Shown here piece after piece: positions 1-9,534 of a stretch of DNA of 35,909 bases. The stretch spans positions 1 to 35,909 of the forward strand of contig DEST01000112.1 of NCBI GenBank assembly GCA_002361365.1, read 5' to 3'. This DNA is from Alphaproteobacteria bacterium UBA3307 (GTDB lineage: Bacteria > Pseudomonadota > Alphaproteobacteria > RF32 > CAG-239). The notes beneath the pieces are model-generated. The model worked only from the letters and a program-made list of their open reading frames with translations, was not told the origin of the DNA and did not search any database. Position numbers and translations under genes: made by a program. The number at the start of each line of letters is the position of its first letter. The stretch's first letter is position 1.

Positions 1-2747
1 TCTTGTTCCATACGTTCAATCAGATTGGCTGCACGATTGTATCCAATGCGTAGTTTGCGCTGAACATAACTGGTAGAGGCTTTTTTATCGGTTCGTACAA
101 TTTCCACCGCCTGACGATACAAATCTTCTTCATCATTACCGCCGCCGAATTCGCCTTTATCAAACACCGGTCCGGAATCTTTAGTATTCAGCTCTCCGGC
201 AGTAACTTCCGATACGTATTTCGGTTCACCCTGTGATTTGATATATTCAACCACGCGCTCAACTTCATCATCTGCCACAAAGCAACCATGAACGCGAATC
301 GGGCGCATACCTGATGACATAAACAACATATCCCCCATTCCCAAAAGCTGTTCGGCACCTTTTTCTCCCAAAATTGTACCACTGTCGATTTTGGTAGTAA
401 CGTGGAAACTGATACGGCTAGGAAAGTTTGATTTTATCACACCGGTAATCACATCAACCGACGGACGTTGAGTAGACATAATCAGATGGATTCCGGCGGC
501 GCGTGCCATTTGTGCCAAACGTTGAATGGCTCCTTCTACTTCTTTGCCGGCAACCAACATCAAATCAGCCATTTCATCGACCACAATCACAATATACGGC
601 ATCGGCGAAGTATCTATCACCTGCTCTTCATAAATCGGCTGTCCGGTATCACGGTCGAATCCGGTTTGAATGGTCTTTTTAATTTCTTTGCCGGTGCTGC
701 GCATATCCTCTACTTTTTTGTTGTATCCGGCAATATTGCGCACATTTAATAATGCCATTTGACGATAGCGTTTTTCCATTTCTTGCACTGCCCATTTGAG
801 TCCTACTACTGCCTTTGCCGGATCGGTAATCACCGGGGTCAACAGATGCGGTATTCCATTATACATTGAGAATTCGAGCTGTTTCGGGTCAATCATGATA
901 AACTTACATTGTTCCGGTGTCATCCTATATAACAACGATAAAATCATCGTATTAACCCCTACTGATTTTCCGGAACCGGTTGTACCGGCTACCAACAGGT
1001 GAGGCATTTTTGAAATATCGGCATACACGTTTTGCCCGCCGATATCTTTACCGAGAGCTACATTCAAAATATTTTTGCTGTGCCTGAATTCGTTATCTTC
1101 AAACAATTCACGAATCCATACTGTTTGGCGTTTTTCATTTGGTAGTTCAATCCCGATGGTACTATGTCCGGCAACCACGGCCATACGCACCGACGGTACC
1201 GCCATTGAACGGGCAATATCGTCCGAAAGTCCGATAACCCGCGCCGTACGAGTACCGGCTTTAGGCTCAAGCTCATAAAGAGTTACTACCGGACCGGGAC
1301 GAACTTCGACAATTTCCCCCTTGATTCCAAAATCATTAAGCACCTGTTCAAGTTTAGCGGCATTTTGTTTGAGCTCATTTTGGTCAACCACTACAGCTGC
1401 TGTTATTTTAGGCTTAGAAAGCAAATCAATACTCGGCAACTGATACTCGGCACAAGGTTCCGGCTCAACCGGTTTTGCCGGCACAATTTTCGGAGTTATT
1501 ACCTTAACCGAATCGTCGTTGGCAATGTGTTGCGCCTGTAAAGATTGCAAAGTCGGCTTAGTTGCCGCAACGGAAGGCACAGTCAGCAACTCTTCTTGAA
1601 CAGGTTTGGACTCAAATTGCACAATTTTTTGAGAATTTTGCGCTTTCATACCTTCTGTGCGGTATATATCTTCCGGAGTTATCTTGCGCACTGATTTTTT
1701 AGGCGTTAGCGGGGTGTCATCAATAAACTCAAAAGTCGGATTTATGGTTTGTTTTTTATAAGTTTCCGGCGACAACTGATTTTGCTCTGTTTCAGATTGT
1801 GTTGCAGTATCCGATTGCAGCAATGACGGCTCTGCCGTATTTTGCGCTGCGGTAATATTGTTTTTAGGCATTACGATTGTCAGGCGATTACCGACTGAAG
1901 GAGTTATTGCATCTACGGCAAAACTTCCAGTCTGCGGCAAGGCTGTAGTATTTTTAAGTTCTTGCCGCGAACTCACTGTCGGTTCAAGCCGTTCAAATTG
2001 CGGCTCTGAATGCGGATGCAATAGGCTGAGTTTGTTTTGCATTTTTGCCTGTAAATAGCTAGGGTTTATTTCTTTAAATTCGCTAAAACTGCGAACTCGT
2101 ACAATTTTTTTGAATTGCGTCAAAATAAATCGGCAAATCGAAAACAGCAAATTTTTGCAAAAACTAAGCAAACTCCACCAAAACTTAAACGTTATACCTG
2201 CTGCAAAATTAAAAGTCAGCACACAAATAAACAGCAACATTGTTTTAAACAAAACCGCATAATAGGGTGTGTCTATTTGATTCAGATGTATGTGTAAAGG
2301 ATTGCTAAGCGACCGACTCCAACCGCCGGATAAGTTATACGGCAAATCAACACCTTCCAAAAAACTGCGGCAAGTCAAATCAATAAAACAAGCGGTACAT
2401 AAAACGCCAACAAACCACGCAAAAATTCGCGATTTATAGCCCCAAAATGAATGTAAACGCAATAAACCCAATCCCCAAAAAAACGGCACAAATAAAAAAA
2501 TTATCAGCGCTAAACCAAACGAACTGAGTACAAAATCCGCACTAAATGCACCGAATGTACCTAAAAAATTTTTGATTTCCGTTTCGCCGGATATTACTTT
2601 ATTAAATGATGGGTCTTCCTGATGGTAGTCCGCCAATGCTGCAAAAACCGCCAATGGCAGTAAAATAAATGCCAATCCGATGGTATAGCACGCCAAAGTG
2701 TGCAAAAATGTTTCTGTTGATTTTTCTTGCGTTTCGTTTTGTTGCAT
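1..2747 (-). CDS. ftsK: DNA translocase FtsK (3' end cut by window edge)
   Basis: FtsK is a septum-anchored hexameric ATPase that pumps chromosome ends apart and activates XerCD recombination at dif. The reading frame starts at an ATG at 2747 with a GAGGAAACA ribosome site. About 915 residues are visible and only the last few are lost at base 1. Four membrane helices (about residues 18-39, 71-97, 106-124, 162-186) anchor it. A long Gln/Pro/Thr-rich linker follows, then the RecA-like motor. Walker A GTTGSGKS is at bases 963-986 (residues 588-595), and Walker B VIVVDEMADL has D724-E725 near base 576. The last visible residues carry the gamma winged helix (KASTS, VQRKLRIGYNRAA), which reads KOPS sites. 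A possible -10 (TATAAT near 2784) lies upstream without a clear -35. Family and function are certain. Confidence 0.97.
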   Translation of the reverse strand, partial: MQQNETQEKSTETFLHTLACYTIGLAFILLPLAVFAALADYHQEDPSFNKVISGETEIKNFLGTFGAFSADFVLSSFGLALIIFLFVPFFWGLGLLRLHSFWGYKSRIFAWFVGVLCTACFIDLTCRSFLEGVDLPYNLSGGWSRSLSNPLHIHLNQIDTPYYAVLFKTMLLFICVLTFNFAAGITFKFWWSLLSFCKNLLFSICRFILTQFKKIVRVRSFSEFKEINPSYLQAKMQNKLSLLHPHSEPQFERLEPTVSSRQELKNTTALPQTGSFAVDAITPSVGNRLTIVMPKNNITAAQNTAEPSLLQSDTATQSETEQNQLSPETYKKQTINPTFEFIDDTPLTPKKSVRKITPEDIYRTEGMKAQNSQKIVQFESKPVQEELLTVPSVAATKPTLQSLQAQHIANDDSVKVITPKIVPAKPVEPEPCAEYQLPSIDLLSKPKITAAVVVDQNELKQNAAKLEQVLNDFGIKGEIVEVRPGPVVTLYELEPKAGTRTARVIGLSDDIARSMAVPSVRMAVVAGHSTIGIELPNEKRQTVWIRELFEDNEFRHSKNILNVALGKDIGGQNVYADISKMPHLLVAGTTGSGKSVGVNTMILSLLYRMTPEQCKFIMIDPKQLEFSMYNGIPHLLTPVITDPAKAVVGLKWAVQEMEKRYRQMALLNVRNIAGYNKKVEDMRSTGKEIKKTIQTGFDRDTGQPIYEEQVIDTSPMPYIVIVVDEMADLMLVAGKEVEGAIQRLAQMARAAGIHLIMSTQRPSVDVITGVIKSNFPSRISFHVTTKIDSGTILGEKGAEQLLGMGDMLFMSSGMRPIRVHGCFVADDEVERVVEYIKSQGEPKYVSEVTAGELNTKDSGPVFDKGEFGGGNDEEDLYRQAVEIVRTDKKASTSYVQRKLRIGYNRAANLIERMEQ

Positions 2748-2837
2748 TGTTTCCTCAATATTTTAATCCCGAATCGCCGACATTATACAGCGGATTCATC
2801 AATAAATGATTAAAAAATACCTAACAACCTAAAATTG

Positions 2838-3491
2838 CTACAGCTGCGAGTTTATTTTTATGGCGCGGACTTTTGCTTTTATTGATGAGGCAACTCGCAA
2901 AGATTCATTGATTTTACGAATAGTCATTTTTAAGGTTTGAAAGTTCAGCTTGTTTGGTGCTTGCAAATATTGCAAACATTTTTCGGGATATTTGCCGCAA
3001 ATAGTAGCCAATGCCCACGCCACTCCCATTTGAGCATAATATTTTTCGGCATAGAGCGAATCCAACACATTCAGCACACGGTCAATATATTCATCATTCA
3101 AATAGTGACTAAGCAAAATCACTGCCACAATGCGCACTTCAAATTCCTGCCGAGAAGAACGATAGCGTTGTATAAAATTCCATATTTGCTCCGGATATAT
3201 GCGAGCAAGCTTGAAATTTTGGCACAGCGAATCGCATACCGCCCAATCGCTAACATAAGGAACAAAAAGCTCAAATTGCTGTAACAATTCCGACAAATCA
3301 GCACGAGCATACCCCAGTACAAATGCCTGAAGCAAACGTAATTCAAAAGTTTGCAACTGTGTTTCATCTGCTAATATCGTATAGTCATAACGTGCAATTT
3401 TTTGTGCCAATTTACGCGTTGCCGGTACAGATACCCCAAACGAGGTTTGTGGCAACTGATGAACTGCCGATAAAATTTCCTCTATATTCAT
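2838..3491 (-). CDS. AlkD-like DNA alkylation repair protein
   Basis: This 217-residue, almost entirely helical protein resembles the AlkD/DNA alkylation repair family, HEAT-repeat glycosylases that excise alkylated purines. The segment VSDWAVCDSLC keeps the Trp-x3-Asp pair of the AlkD active site, and the Arg in FEVRIVAV about 35 residues later fits the third key residue. The length matches the family. The start is the ATG at 3491 (MNIEEIL), preceded by AAGGAAAATTT. A longer frame from 3566 adds 25 residues without a good ribosome site and would run into the promoter of the divergent gene. It sits 90 bases upstream of ftsK on the same strand. Function is inferred from these motifs. Confidence 0.8.
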   Translation of the reverse strand: MNIEEILSAVHQLPQTSFGVSVPATRKLAQKIARYDYTILADETQLQTFELRLLQAFVLGYARADLSELLQQFELFVPYVSDWAVCDSLCQNFKLARIYPEQIWNFIQRYRSSRQEFEVRIVAVILLSHYLNDEYIDRVLNVLDSLYAEKYYAQMGVAWALATICGKYPEKCLQYLQAPNKLNFQTLKMTIRKINESLRVASSIKAKVRAIKINSQL

Positions 3492-3567
3492 AAATTTTCC
3501 TTTTCCCAGCATATTATTGCGCATTTTTTGTTTGAAGGTCAAGAGTAATCCTAAATACACAAACATC

Positions 3568-3595
3568 TTGACAACAAAGCAAAGCTCGCTACAAT
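3568..3595 (+). promoter_or_regulatory. Sigma-70-type promoter for the small membrane protein
   Basis: TTGACA at 3568-3573 and TACAAT at 3590-3595 are separated by 16 bases. Transcription would start near 3602, about 30 bases before the ATG at 3634. No clear ribosome site lies in this short leader. Confidence 0.65.
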
Positions 3596-3633
3596 GAGGA
3601 CAAAATTTTACTATTCAAAAATTATTATGACTT

Positions 3634-3897
3634 ATGAAAAAATTTTGGGATTATTTCTGGGGTATTTCTTTTTTTGCCCTGATTGTTGTTTTTGCTGTTT
3701 CTTTGGTAAATAAGGCAATCAAAGGAGATTCTTATTCACTTTTTTTGTTGGTATGGGAAATTGTGGTAATGGTTTATCCGTTTGTGGTTGATGAAATCAA
3801 AATCCCGACTTGGAAACAAAATCTGTGGATGTGGGGAATTATCCTGTGGTTTATAGCGGCTCTCATTTGGGCTTCCCATCAGTTGGGAATATGTTAA
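3634..3897 (+). CDS. Small three-helix membrane protein, unknown function
   Basis: I do not recognise this 87-residue protein. It is rich in Trp and Phe and has three predicted membrane helices (about residues 9-28, 37-54, 64-82). Short charged loops contain KAIKGDS and DEIKIPTWK. The ATG at 3634 lacks a good Shine-Dalgarno sequence. An earlier ATG at 3627 in another frame gives only a short peptide. The gene stands alone on the plus strand between two minus-strand units, with a near-consensus promoter before it and a hairpin after it, so it is probably a real monocistronic gene. No motif points to a function. Confidence 0.65.
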   Translation: MKKFWDYFWGISFFALIVVFAVSLVNKAIKGDSYSLFLLVWEIVVMVYPFVVDEIKIPTWKQNLWMWGIILWFIAALIWASHQLGIC

Positions 3898-3914
3898 ATC
3901 ATACTGATACACAT

Positions 3915-3953
3915 AAGGTTCGGCGACAATGTTTTTGTGCACGAACCTTTTTG
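3915..3953. terminator. Rho-independent terminator, possibly bidirectional
   Basis: AAGGTTCG at 3915-3922 pairs with CGAACCTT at 3942-3949, followed by T-rich sequence on the plus strand. It ends the small membrane-protein gene. It also lies just past the prfA stop on the other strand, where the T tract is weaker. Confidence 0.65.
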
Positions 3954-3976
3954 ATTTGTAGCAAAATAAATGTGTT

Positions 3977-5047
3977 CTAATCCATTTCTGCCAAACGAGC
4001 GGCTTGGTCTTCAGCAATCAGCGCATCAATAATTTCTCCCAATGCCTCACCGGCCACAACTTCATCCAGCTTATAAAGCGTAAGGTTGATGCGATGGTCG
4101 GTCACGCGTCCTTGCGGATAATTATAGGTGCGAATCCGTTCACTGCGGTCACCGCTACCGACTTGCAGCTTGCGCTTTTCCGAATAATTGGCATCAATTT
4201 TTGCTTTCTGCTCATCGTAAAGCTTCGCGCGCAAGTGATTCATCGCCTTTTCTTTGTTCTTAAATTGCGAGCGGTCATCCTGACATTGCACCACGACACC
4301 GGTCGGAATATGGGTAATACGCACCGCCGACTCAGTCCGATTAACGTGCTGACCGCCGGCTCCCGATGCGCGGTACACATCAATTTTCAAATCCGCCGGA
4401 TTGATATACAAATCAACTTCTTCAATTTCCGGCAAAACCGCTACTGTCGCCGCAGAGGTATGAACTCTGCCTTGTGATTCCGTTACCGGCACACGTTGTA
4501 CTCGGTGTGCCCCTGATTCAAACTTTAGTTTGGCGAATACATCTTTGCCGGTAATGCGTGCAGATGCTTCTTTGTAACCGCCGATACCATTTTCATTAAA
4601 GTCTAAAACTTCAAACTGCCAACCTTGTTTTTGCGCATAGCGCTGATACATTTCAAACAACACGGCGGCAAATAAAGCCGCTTCATCACCACCGGTACCG
4701 GCACGCACTTCTAAAATGGCATTTTTTTCATCATCTGTATCTTTCGGCAACAACAAGATTTTAATTTCTTTTTCCAAAAGCGGAAGTTGCTCTTTGGCTT
4801 CATAATACTCTGCCTCAGCCATTTCGCGCATTTCTTTATCTAATGCGGCATCGTCCATCATAGCCTTGTCATCAGTCATTATTTGCTGATGATGCTGATA
4901 TTTATGAATTACCTCCACTACCGGCTCTAAAGTTGACAATTCTTTATTAAGTTTTACCAATTCATCGGTCGAAACATCAGATGCCAAAAGCGCCTGCACT
5001 TCTTCATAGCGATTGACTACATTTGCCAATTTTTCATCTAAATTCAT
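3977..5047 (-). CDS. prfA: Peptide chain release factor 1
   Basis: RF1 recognises UAA and UAG in the ribosomal A site and triggers peptide release. The 356 residues match the usual length. The catalytic GGQ lies in GAGGQHVN, and the codon-recognition P-x-T appears as PVT in RVPVTESQGR, which marks RF1 and not RF2. The N-terminal helical domain and an acidic domain precede these motifs. Its ATG overlaps the hisS stop by one base (TAATG at 5047), so translation is probably coupled. The methyltransferase gene prmC, often next to prfA, is not adjacent here. Confidence 0.97.
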   Translation of the reverse strand: MNLDEKLANVVNRYEEVQALLASDVSTDELVKLNKELSTLEPVVEVIHKYQHHQQIMTDDKAMMDDAALDKEMREMAEAEYYEAKEQLPLLEKEIKILLLPKDTDDEKNAILEVRAGTGGDEAALFAAVLFEMYQRYAQKQGWQFEVLDFNENGIGGYKEASARITGKDVFAKLKFESGAHRVQRVPVTESQGRVHTSAATVAVLPEIEEVDLYINPADLKIDVYRASGAGGQHVNRTESAVRITHIPTGVVVQCQDDRSQFKNKEKAMNHLRAKLYDEQKAKIDANYSEKRKLQVGSGDRSERIRTYNYPQGRVTDHRINLTLYKLDEVVAGEALGEIIDALIAEDQAARLAEMD

Positions 5048-6282
5048 TATTTTAATTCCTCAGTCAAATTTGCCAAAGCCACTGTTTTTTGCGCACCGCT
5101 GTCCAAATCTTTTATGGTTACCGTTTTATCCGCCAATTCGTCCGAACCGATAATCACTGCTTTGCAAGCATTTGCTTTATTTGCTTTAATCATACGTTTT
5201 TTCATATTGCCGCCATAACTTTGCTCAACCGAAAAACCGGCAAGGCGCAACTTATAAGAAATTTCAAGCGCGGCGTCAAATGTGTCTTCTCCCACCGGAA
5301 TAACTGCTATCGGACGCGGCAGAGCAATATCTTCTGCCAAAAGCATTGCCAAGCGTTCTACCCCGCAAGCCCAGCCGATACCTGCGACATCACCACCGCC
5401 CATTTGTCCGACCAAACCGTTATAGCGACCACCTGCCAGCACTGTTCCTTGCGCACCGAGTTTATCGGTTGTCAGCTCAAATACTGTATGCGAATAATAA
5501 TCAAGACCACGTACCAAGCGGTTATTGATACGGTATTTTATACCCAGTAAATCAAGACCGTGCAACACATCGGCAAAAAATTTGCGAGATTCTTCATTCA
5601 GGCTATCTGCATAGAGCGGTGCATTTTCAACCACAGCTTTATCACATTCTTCCTTAGAATCCAACACACGCAACGGATTTTTTTCTAAGCGATTTTTGCT
5701 GTCTTCAGAAAGCTCCGTATAATGCTCTTGCAGATAAGACACTAGTTTTTCACGATATGCGTCACGACTTGCGGTGTCTCCGAGAGAGTTGATTTCAACC
5801 ATCACCTGCCCGCTCAATCCGAGTTTTTCCAAAAATTCATATGCCATCGCAATTATTTCAATATCGGCTTGCGGCGTTTCCACCCCCAACAGCTCAACAC
5901 CAAATTGTGTAAACTGACGTTGACGACCTTTTTGCGGCCGCTCATAGCGAAACATCGGACCGGTGTAATAAAACTTGACCGGAAGATTCTGCTGCATACC
6001 GTTAGATACAAACGCACGCACCACGCCGGCGGTGCCTTCCGGACGCAAAGTTAAGCTTTCACCGCCTTTGTCTGCAAAACAATACATTTCTTTGGTCACA
6101 ATATCCGAAGTATCGCCTAAATTACGGGCAAACACTTCCGTAAATTCAAAAATCGGCGTTTCAATTTCTTCAAAGCCGTATTTCTCCACCACCGATGAGC
6201 CGACGCTCACCACTTTTTTCATCTTTCTTTTAGCAGCACCGTATAAATCATAAGTGCCGCGCACACATTGTACTTTTTCCAT
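5047..6282 (-). CDS. hisS: Histidyl-tRNA synthetase
   Basis: HisRS charges tRNA-His in the cytoplasm. The 411 residues show class II motif 1 near the N-terminus, motif 2 (YYTGPMFRYERPQKGRQRQF) and the histidine-binding RGLDYYSHTVFE. The last 90 or so residues form the anticodon-binding domain. The gene lies three bases after the RodZ-like gene and overlaps prfA by one base, so the three are almost certainly cotranscribed. In many alphaproteobacteria ispG sits between the RodZ-like gene and hisS, but here it is absent. Confidence 0.97.
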   Translation of the reverse strand: MEKVQCVRGTYDLYGAAKRKMKKVVSVGSSVVEKYGFEEIETPIFEFTEVFARNLGDTSDIVTKEMYCFADKGGESLTLRPEGTAGVVRAFVSNGMQQNLPVKFYYTGPMFRYERPQKGRQRQFTQFGVELLGVETPQADIEIIAMAYEFLEKLGLSGQVMVEINSLGDTASRDAYREKLVSYLQEHYTELSEDSKNRLEKNPLRVLDSKEECDKAVVENAPLYADSLNEESRKFFADVLHGLDLLGIKYRINNRLVRGLDYYSHTVFELTTDKLGAQGTVLAGGRYNGLVGQMGGGDVAGIGWACGVERLAMLLAEDIALPRPIAVIPVGEDTFDAALEISYKLRLAGFSVEQSYGGNMKKRMIKANKANACKAVIIGSDELADKTVTIKDLDSGAQKTVALANLTEELK

Positions 6283-6285
6283 TTT

Positions 6286-7197
6286 TTATTCCTGTTCTTT
6301 TTGAGGCATAAATTCATCTAAACTGACATTTTTGCGTTTCATAACCGAAACAACCGGCACTTCTTCGCCATTTATCAAAAACTTGACATTATGCGGACGT
6401 CCTACGGTTATGCGTAAACCTTTTTCATTGGGAACCGCATATTCAAAACCGCTGTCATACACCTTACCTACCAGAAGTTTATTTTTATCTTGTCGTAATT
6501 CTAACCAAGTCGGACCGGTTACAACAATTTTTATCGGAGCATCAACTGCAATTTCCGCCGGAGCATTTTCTTGCAGATTTTCCGTCATTGTAATTGCGGT
6601 ATCCGGTGTCATCTCTTGTTTATCCGACGTTTGTTCTTGTGCATCACTTTGTACATCATTTTCTTCATTTTGCGTATCAACCGCTATTCCGTCCTTGGCA
6701 TCTTCTGCCTGAAGCTGCTGCATTGCCGTTTCATCTAAATCACTATCCACAATTAAAGGTTCCGGCACAACAATTGCAGTATCTTCTCTAAACTCTTCCA
6801 CCTGCTCTGAAACCGGCATTACCGACCACGCCACAAACAACGCAGCCAAGCCGCACAAACCTATAAATATATGCTTAAAATGCGGTTTTGAGGTTTCCAT
6901 ATTTTCTTGGTTTAAGGTCTTTTTGCCTTCATTTTCTTCAATCATATATTGTCGATACGACGATATAACTCTATCACTATTCAAATCCAAATATTGTGCA
7001 TAACTCCGGATAAATCCGACTCCGTACGGCACCGGCGGAATATGGGTATAGTCCATTTCTTCAATTGCCGTAATATATGTTTTACGAATACACAGTTCTG
7101 CGGAAACATCGGCAACGGTCTTTCCTCGCTTTAAGCGTGCGTTTTTAAGCATTGTGCCAACATTTTCCGTTTCTTCAGAATTTATTTCTTTTCCCAC
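6286..7197 (-). CDS. RodZ-like membrane protein with N-terminal helix-turn-helix
   Basis: This 303-residue protein has the RodZ layout. A cytoplasmic helix-turn-helix of the HTH_25 type spans about residues 13-80, one membrane helix lies at 109-127, then comes an acidic Gln/Glu/Asp-rich linker (about 130-215), and a periplasmic DUF4115-type beta domain reaches near the end. RodZ links MreB to the cell-wall elongation machinery. The start is GTG at 7197, supported by GGAG seven bases upstream. It lies 35 bases after ptsP and 3 bases before hisS, in one probable operon. The assignment rests on architecture; a true RodZ role is inferred. Confidence 0.85.
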   Translation of the reverse strand: MGKEINSEETENVGTMLKNARLKRGKTVADVSAELCIRKTYITAIEEMDYTHIPPVPYGVGFIRSYAQYLDLNSDRVISSYRQYMIEENEGKKTLNQENMETSKPHFKHIFIGLCGLAALFVAWSVMPVSEQVEEFREDTAIVVPEPLIVDSDLDETAMQQLQAEDAKDGIAVDTQNEENDVQSDAQEQTSDKQEMTPDTAITMTENLQENAPAEIAVDAPIKIVVTGPTWLELRQDKNKLLVGKVYDSGFEYAVPNEKGLRITVGRPHNVKFLINGEEVPVVSVMKRKNVSLDEFMPQKEQE

Positions 7198-7232
7198 TTT
7201 TTTTCTCCAACTCAGGGGTTATAACATAAAAA

Positions 7233-9461
7233 TCAGCTAATTGCAATAGTATGGTCATAAGCGTAGGCCATAAGTTGCGGGCGAATACTTGTTTTTGGCG
7301 ATTTCATAAGACTTTTAAGATAATCTTCAACATCTTCAACCCGCATTGAGCATATCATTTTTTTTACTTCGGCATAACGAGCTCCAGAAACAGACAAATT
7401 TCTATACCCCAAACCGATGAGAGCCATTGCCTCCAACGGATTGCTTGCCATTTCTCCGCAAACAGAGCAATATACCTTATATTGAGTTGCCTTGTCGACA
7501 ATTTTTTTCATCAGCCGTAAAAATGGCGCCGAAAGCACATCATATCTATCTGTCAGGCGCGGATTGCTGCGGTCACATGCAAATACAAACTGGTACAAAT
7601 CATTAGTGCCGACAGATATAAAATCCACCTCTTGCAACAATTCATCAAGTTGAAACAGCACAGACGGCACTTCTATCATTATGCCGACTTTGACGTTTTT
7701 GGCTGTCGGATTTTGACGTTGTTTTTCGTGTTCATATTCAAGCATCAATGTTTCTTTGGCTTCTAAAAACTCTTGCAAAGATGAAACCATCGGAAACATT
7801 ACATTAAGCTCTTTGCCGGCGGCAGCTCTTAACATCGCGCGAATCTGCTGTCTAAGCAAGGCACGCCTATCCAGTGTAATGCGAATCGAGCGCCAGCCGA
7901 GCGCCGGATTTTCTTCCTTCATATCTCCCCAATAAGGCAAAAACTTGTCTGAGCCGACATCCAGACTTCGAAAAATAATTCTTTTGTTACCCATTGCCTC
8001 AAACAGTTTTTTATATTGGCGCTCCTGACTATCTACATCCGGCATATGCTCAGCAGACATAAAAGTTATTTCGGTTCGATATAAGCCGATTCCATCGCAA
8101 TTTGTTGGTTTTATATATTGAAAATCAAGTTCCAAACCATAGTTCATTGCCAGATTGATTTTAATATTATCTTGGGTTATTGTAGGTATATTTTTTAGTT
8201 TTTCCAATTCGGCAAAAACTTTGTGTAATCCGACAGATTTTTTCTTGTAATCGGCAATTTGTTTTTCTGACGGATGAATATACACCATCGCGTCCGTACC
8301 ATCGACGGCTATTGTTTCTCCGGCTTTGATTTCTTTAACTATACCATGAATCTTGGCTATCACCGGAATATTTAACGCTTTTGCCACTATTACAACGTGC
8401 ATAGTCGGAGTACAATCTTCAATAATCAATCCGCGGATATACTCATAATTATAGTCCATCAAATCCGCCGGTCCCATTGTCTGGGCAATAATCACTATAT
8501 CTTCATTTGGAGACACTTGCGCCATATCATCATCGCCCGCAATAAATGCGCGCAATTTATCCGAAACATCACGCAAATCATACAATCGTTCCTTTAAATA
8601 TGGGTCACTGGTAGCCGAAAGTTTGTTCCACATTTCTTCATAAACGTGTTCTACAGCAGCTTCGGCAGGATACCCTTTTTCTATATCTGCCGAAATTTTT
8701 TTATACCACCCTTTGTCTGTTGCAAACATTCGGTATGCTTCCATAATTTCAGTAGTATTGCCGATATAATTACCGGCCTGTTCGATTTTTGAGTCAAAAT
8801 ATGCCACCATTCTGGCACGACCTTCCGCTAATTTGGATTTTTCCAATTCCATATTTTCGGCAAAAATATTGATTAGTTCTCGATGACGGTGGTGTAACAC
8901 CGCTTTACCTACGCCATAGCCTTTGTTAAGACTGGTTCCGTGTAAGGCATCACGCACGACAATACCTTTTTCACGAATAATTTGATTGCGATGTTGTATA
9001 AATGCATTATCCGACAGCAAATCAGGTAAAGCCAAAGCTAATGTTTCCGCATATTCAGCCTTTTGCTCATCAAACGAATCGGGACCTTTTTTAAACAACA
9101 CTAAAGTACCGATTGTCGTGTTTAAGCGCATTATCGGGATACTTAAGGCACAAAAATCCAACGTTGGCAAAACCTCAATAACTGTGCGTTTATTGGCTGC
9201 TGAACGACCGATAAAACCTTCGGCAAAGCGAATATTAGATTTATAATTTTCTGCTTGCCATTCTGCCATCAGTTCCAAATAATTTTCATCAATTGTAGCG
9301 TACAAAAGTGCCGAATCTGATGAGGTAGCCTCTGCAAAAGATTTTAATATTTTTTGCAGTTTTTCCTCCATCGGCTTAGATTTTATAAGCTCGGCACTGA
9401 TAAGCCGCTGTATTGCCAGTGCTTCGCTGACAGCATTTGAAATTTGCATTGAATTATCCAC
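7233..9461 (-). CDS. ptsP: Phosphoenolpyruvate-protein phosphotransferase, EI-Ntr type
   Basis: EI-Ntr takes phosphate from PEP and passes it to NPr in the nitrogen phosphotransferase system, a regulatory cascade that does not transport sugar. The 742 residues contain a GAF domain (about 20-165), the phosphohistidine swivel domain with the active His in TMHVVIVAK (H355), and the PEP-binding barrel with FISVGTNDLYQF and the catalytic CGEMASNP. The residues before H355 (CTPTMH) depart from the usual GGxTSH. The start may be GTG at 9461 or ATG at 9449; neither has a strong ribosome site. A perfect DnaA box overlaps the GTG. Confidence 0.95.
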   Translation of the reverse strand: MDNSMQISNAVSEALAIQRLISAELIKSKPMEEKLQKILKSFAEATSSDSALLYATIDENYLELMAEWQAENYKSNIRFAEGFIGRSAANKRTVIEVLPTLDFCALSIPIMRLNTTIGTLVLFKKGPDSFDEQKAEYAETLALALPDLLSDNAFIQHRNQIIREKGIVVRDALHGTSLNKGYGVGKAVLHHRHRELINIFAENMELEKSKLAEGRARMVAYFDSKIEQAGNYIGNTTEIMEAYRMFATDKGWYKKISADIEKGYPAEAAVEHVYEEMWNKLSATSDPYLKERLYDLRDVSDKLRAFIAGDDDMAQVSPNEDIVIIAQTMGPADLMDYNYEYIRGLIIEDCTPTMHVVIVAKALNIPVIAKIHGIVKEIKAGETIAVDGTDAMVYIHPSEKQIADYKKKSVGLHKVFAELEKLKNIPTITQDNIKINLAMNYGLELDFQYIKPTNCDGIGLYRTEITFMSAEHMPDVDSQERQYKKLFEAMGNKRIIFRSLDVGSDKFLPYWGDMKEENPALGWRSIRITLDRRALLRQQIRAMLRAAAGKELNVMFPMVSSLQEFLEAKETLMLEYEHEKQRQNPTAKNVKVGIMIEVPSVLFQLDELLQEVDFISVGTNDLYQFVFACDRSNPRLTDRYDVLSAPFLRLMKKIVDKATQYKVYCSVCGEMASNPLEAMALIGLGYRNLSVSGARYAEVKKMICSMRVEDVEDYLKSLMKSPKTSIRPQLMAYAYDHTIAIS

Positions 9462-9462
9462 A
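9454..9462. promoter_or_regulatory. Perfect DnaA box at the ptsP start
   Basis: TTATCCACA is the strict DnaA-box consensus. It overlaps the ptsP start codon and lies in the divergent gap to the cupin gene. It is a single site, so at most a regulatory site or DnaA sink. Confidence 0.4.
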
Positions 9463-9534
9463 AATTATTGTTGCAACATTATCAATATTGATATACCAGA
9501 ATTTATCTTATGTAAACTAAAAAAGGAGTTTGAA

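Noticed and set aside
3492..3566. 25-residue N-terminal extension of the AlkD-like protein
   Set aside because: No ribosome site; it would run into the divergent promoter at 3568, and the ATG at 3491 has AAGGAAAA in place.
4004..4477. 157-codon plus-strand frame opposite prfA
   Set aside because: Antisense shadow of a highly conserved gene; no promoter, ribosome site or recognisable protein.
9454..9534. Possible replication origin at the DnaA box
   Set aside because: Only one box, no further DnaA boxes and no AT-rich unwinding repeats; a single site does not make an origin.
9463..9534. Promoter for the cupin gene
   Set aside because: Several weak -35/-10 pairs can be drawn (for instance TTGATA with TATGTA) but spacing is poor; only the ribosome site is convincing.
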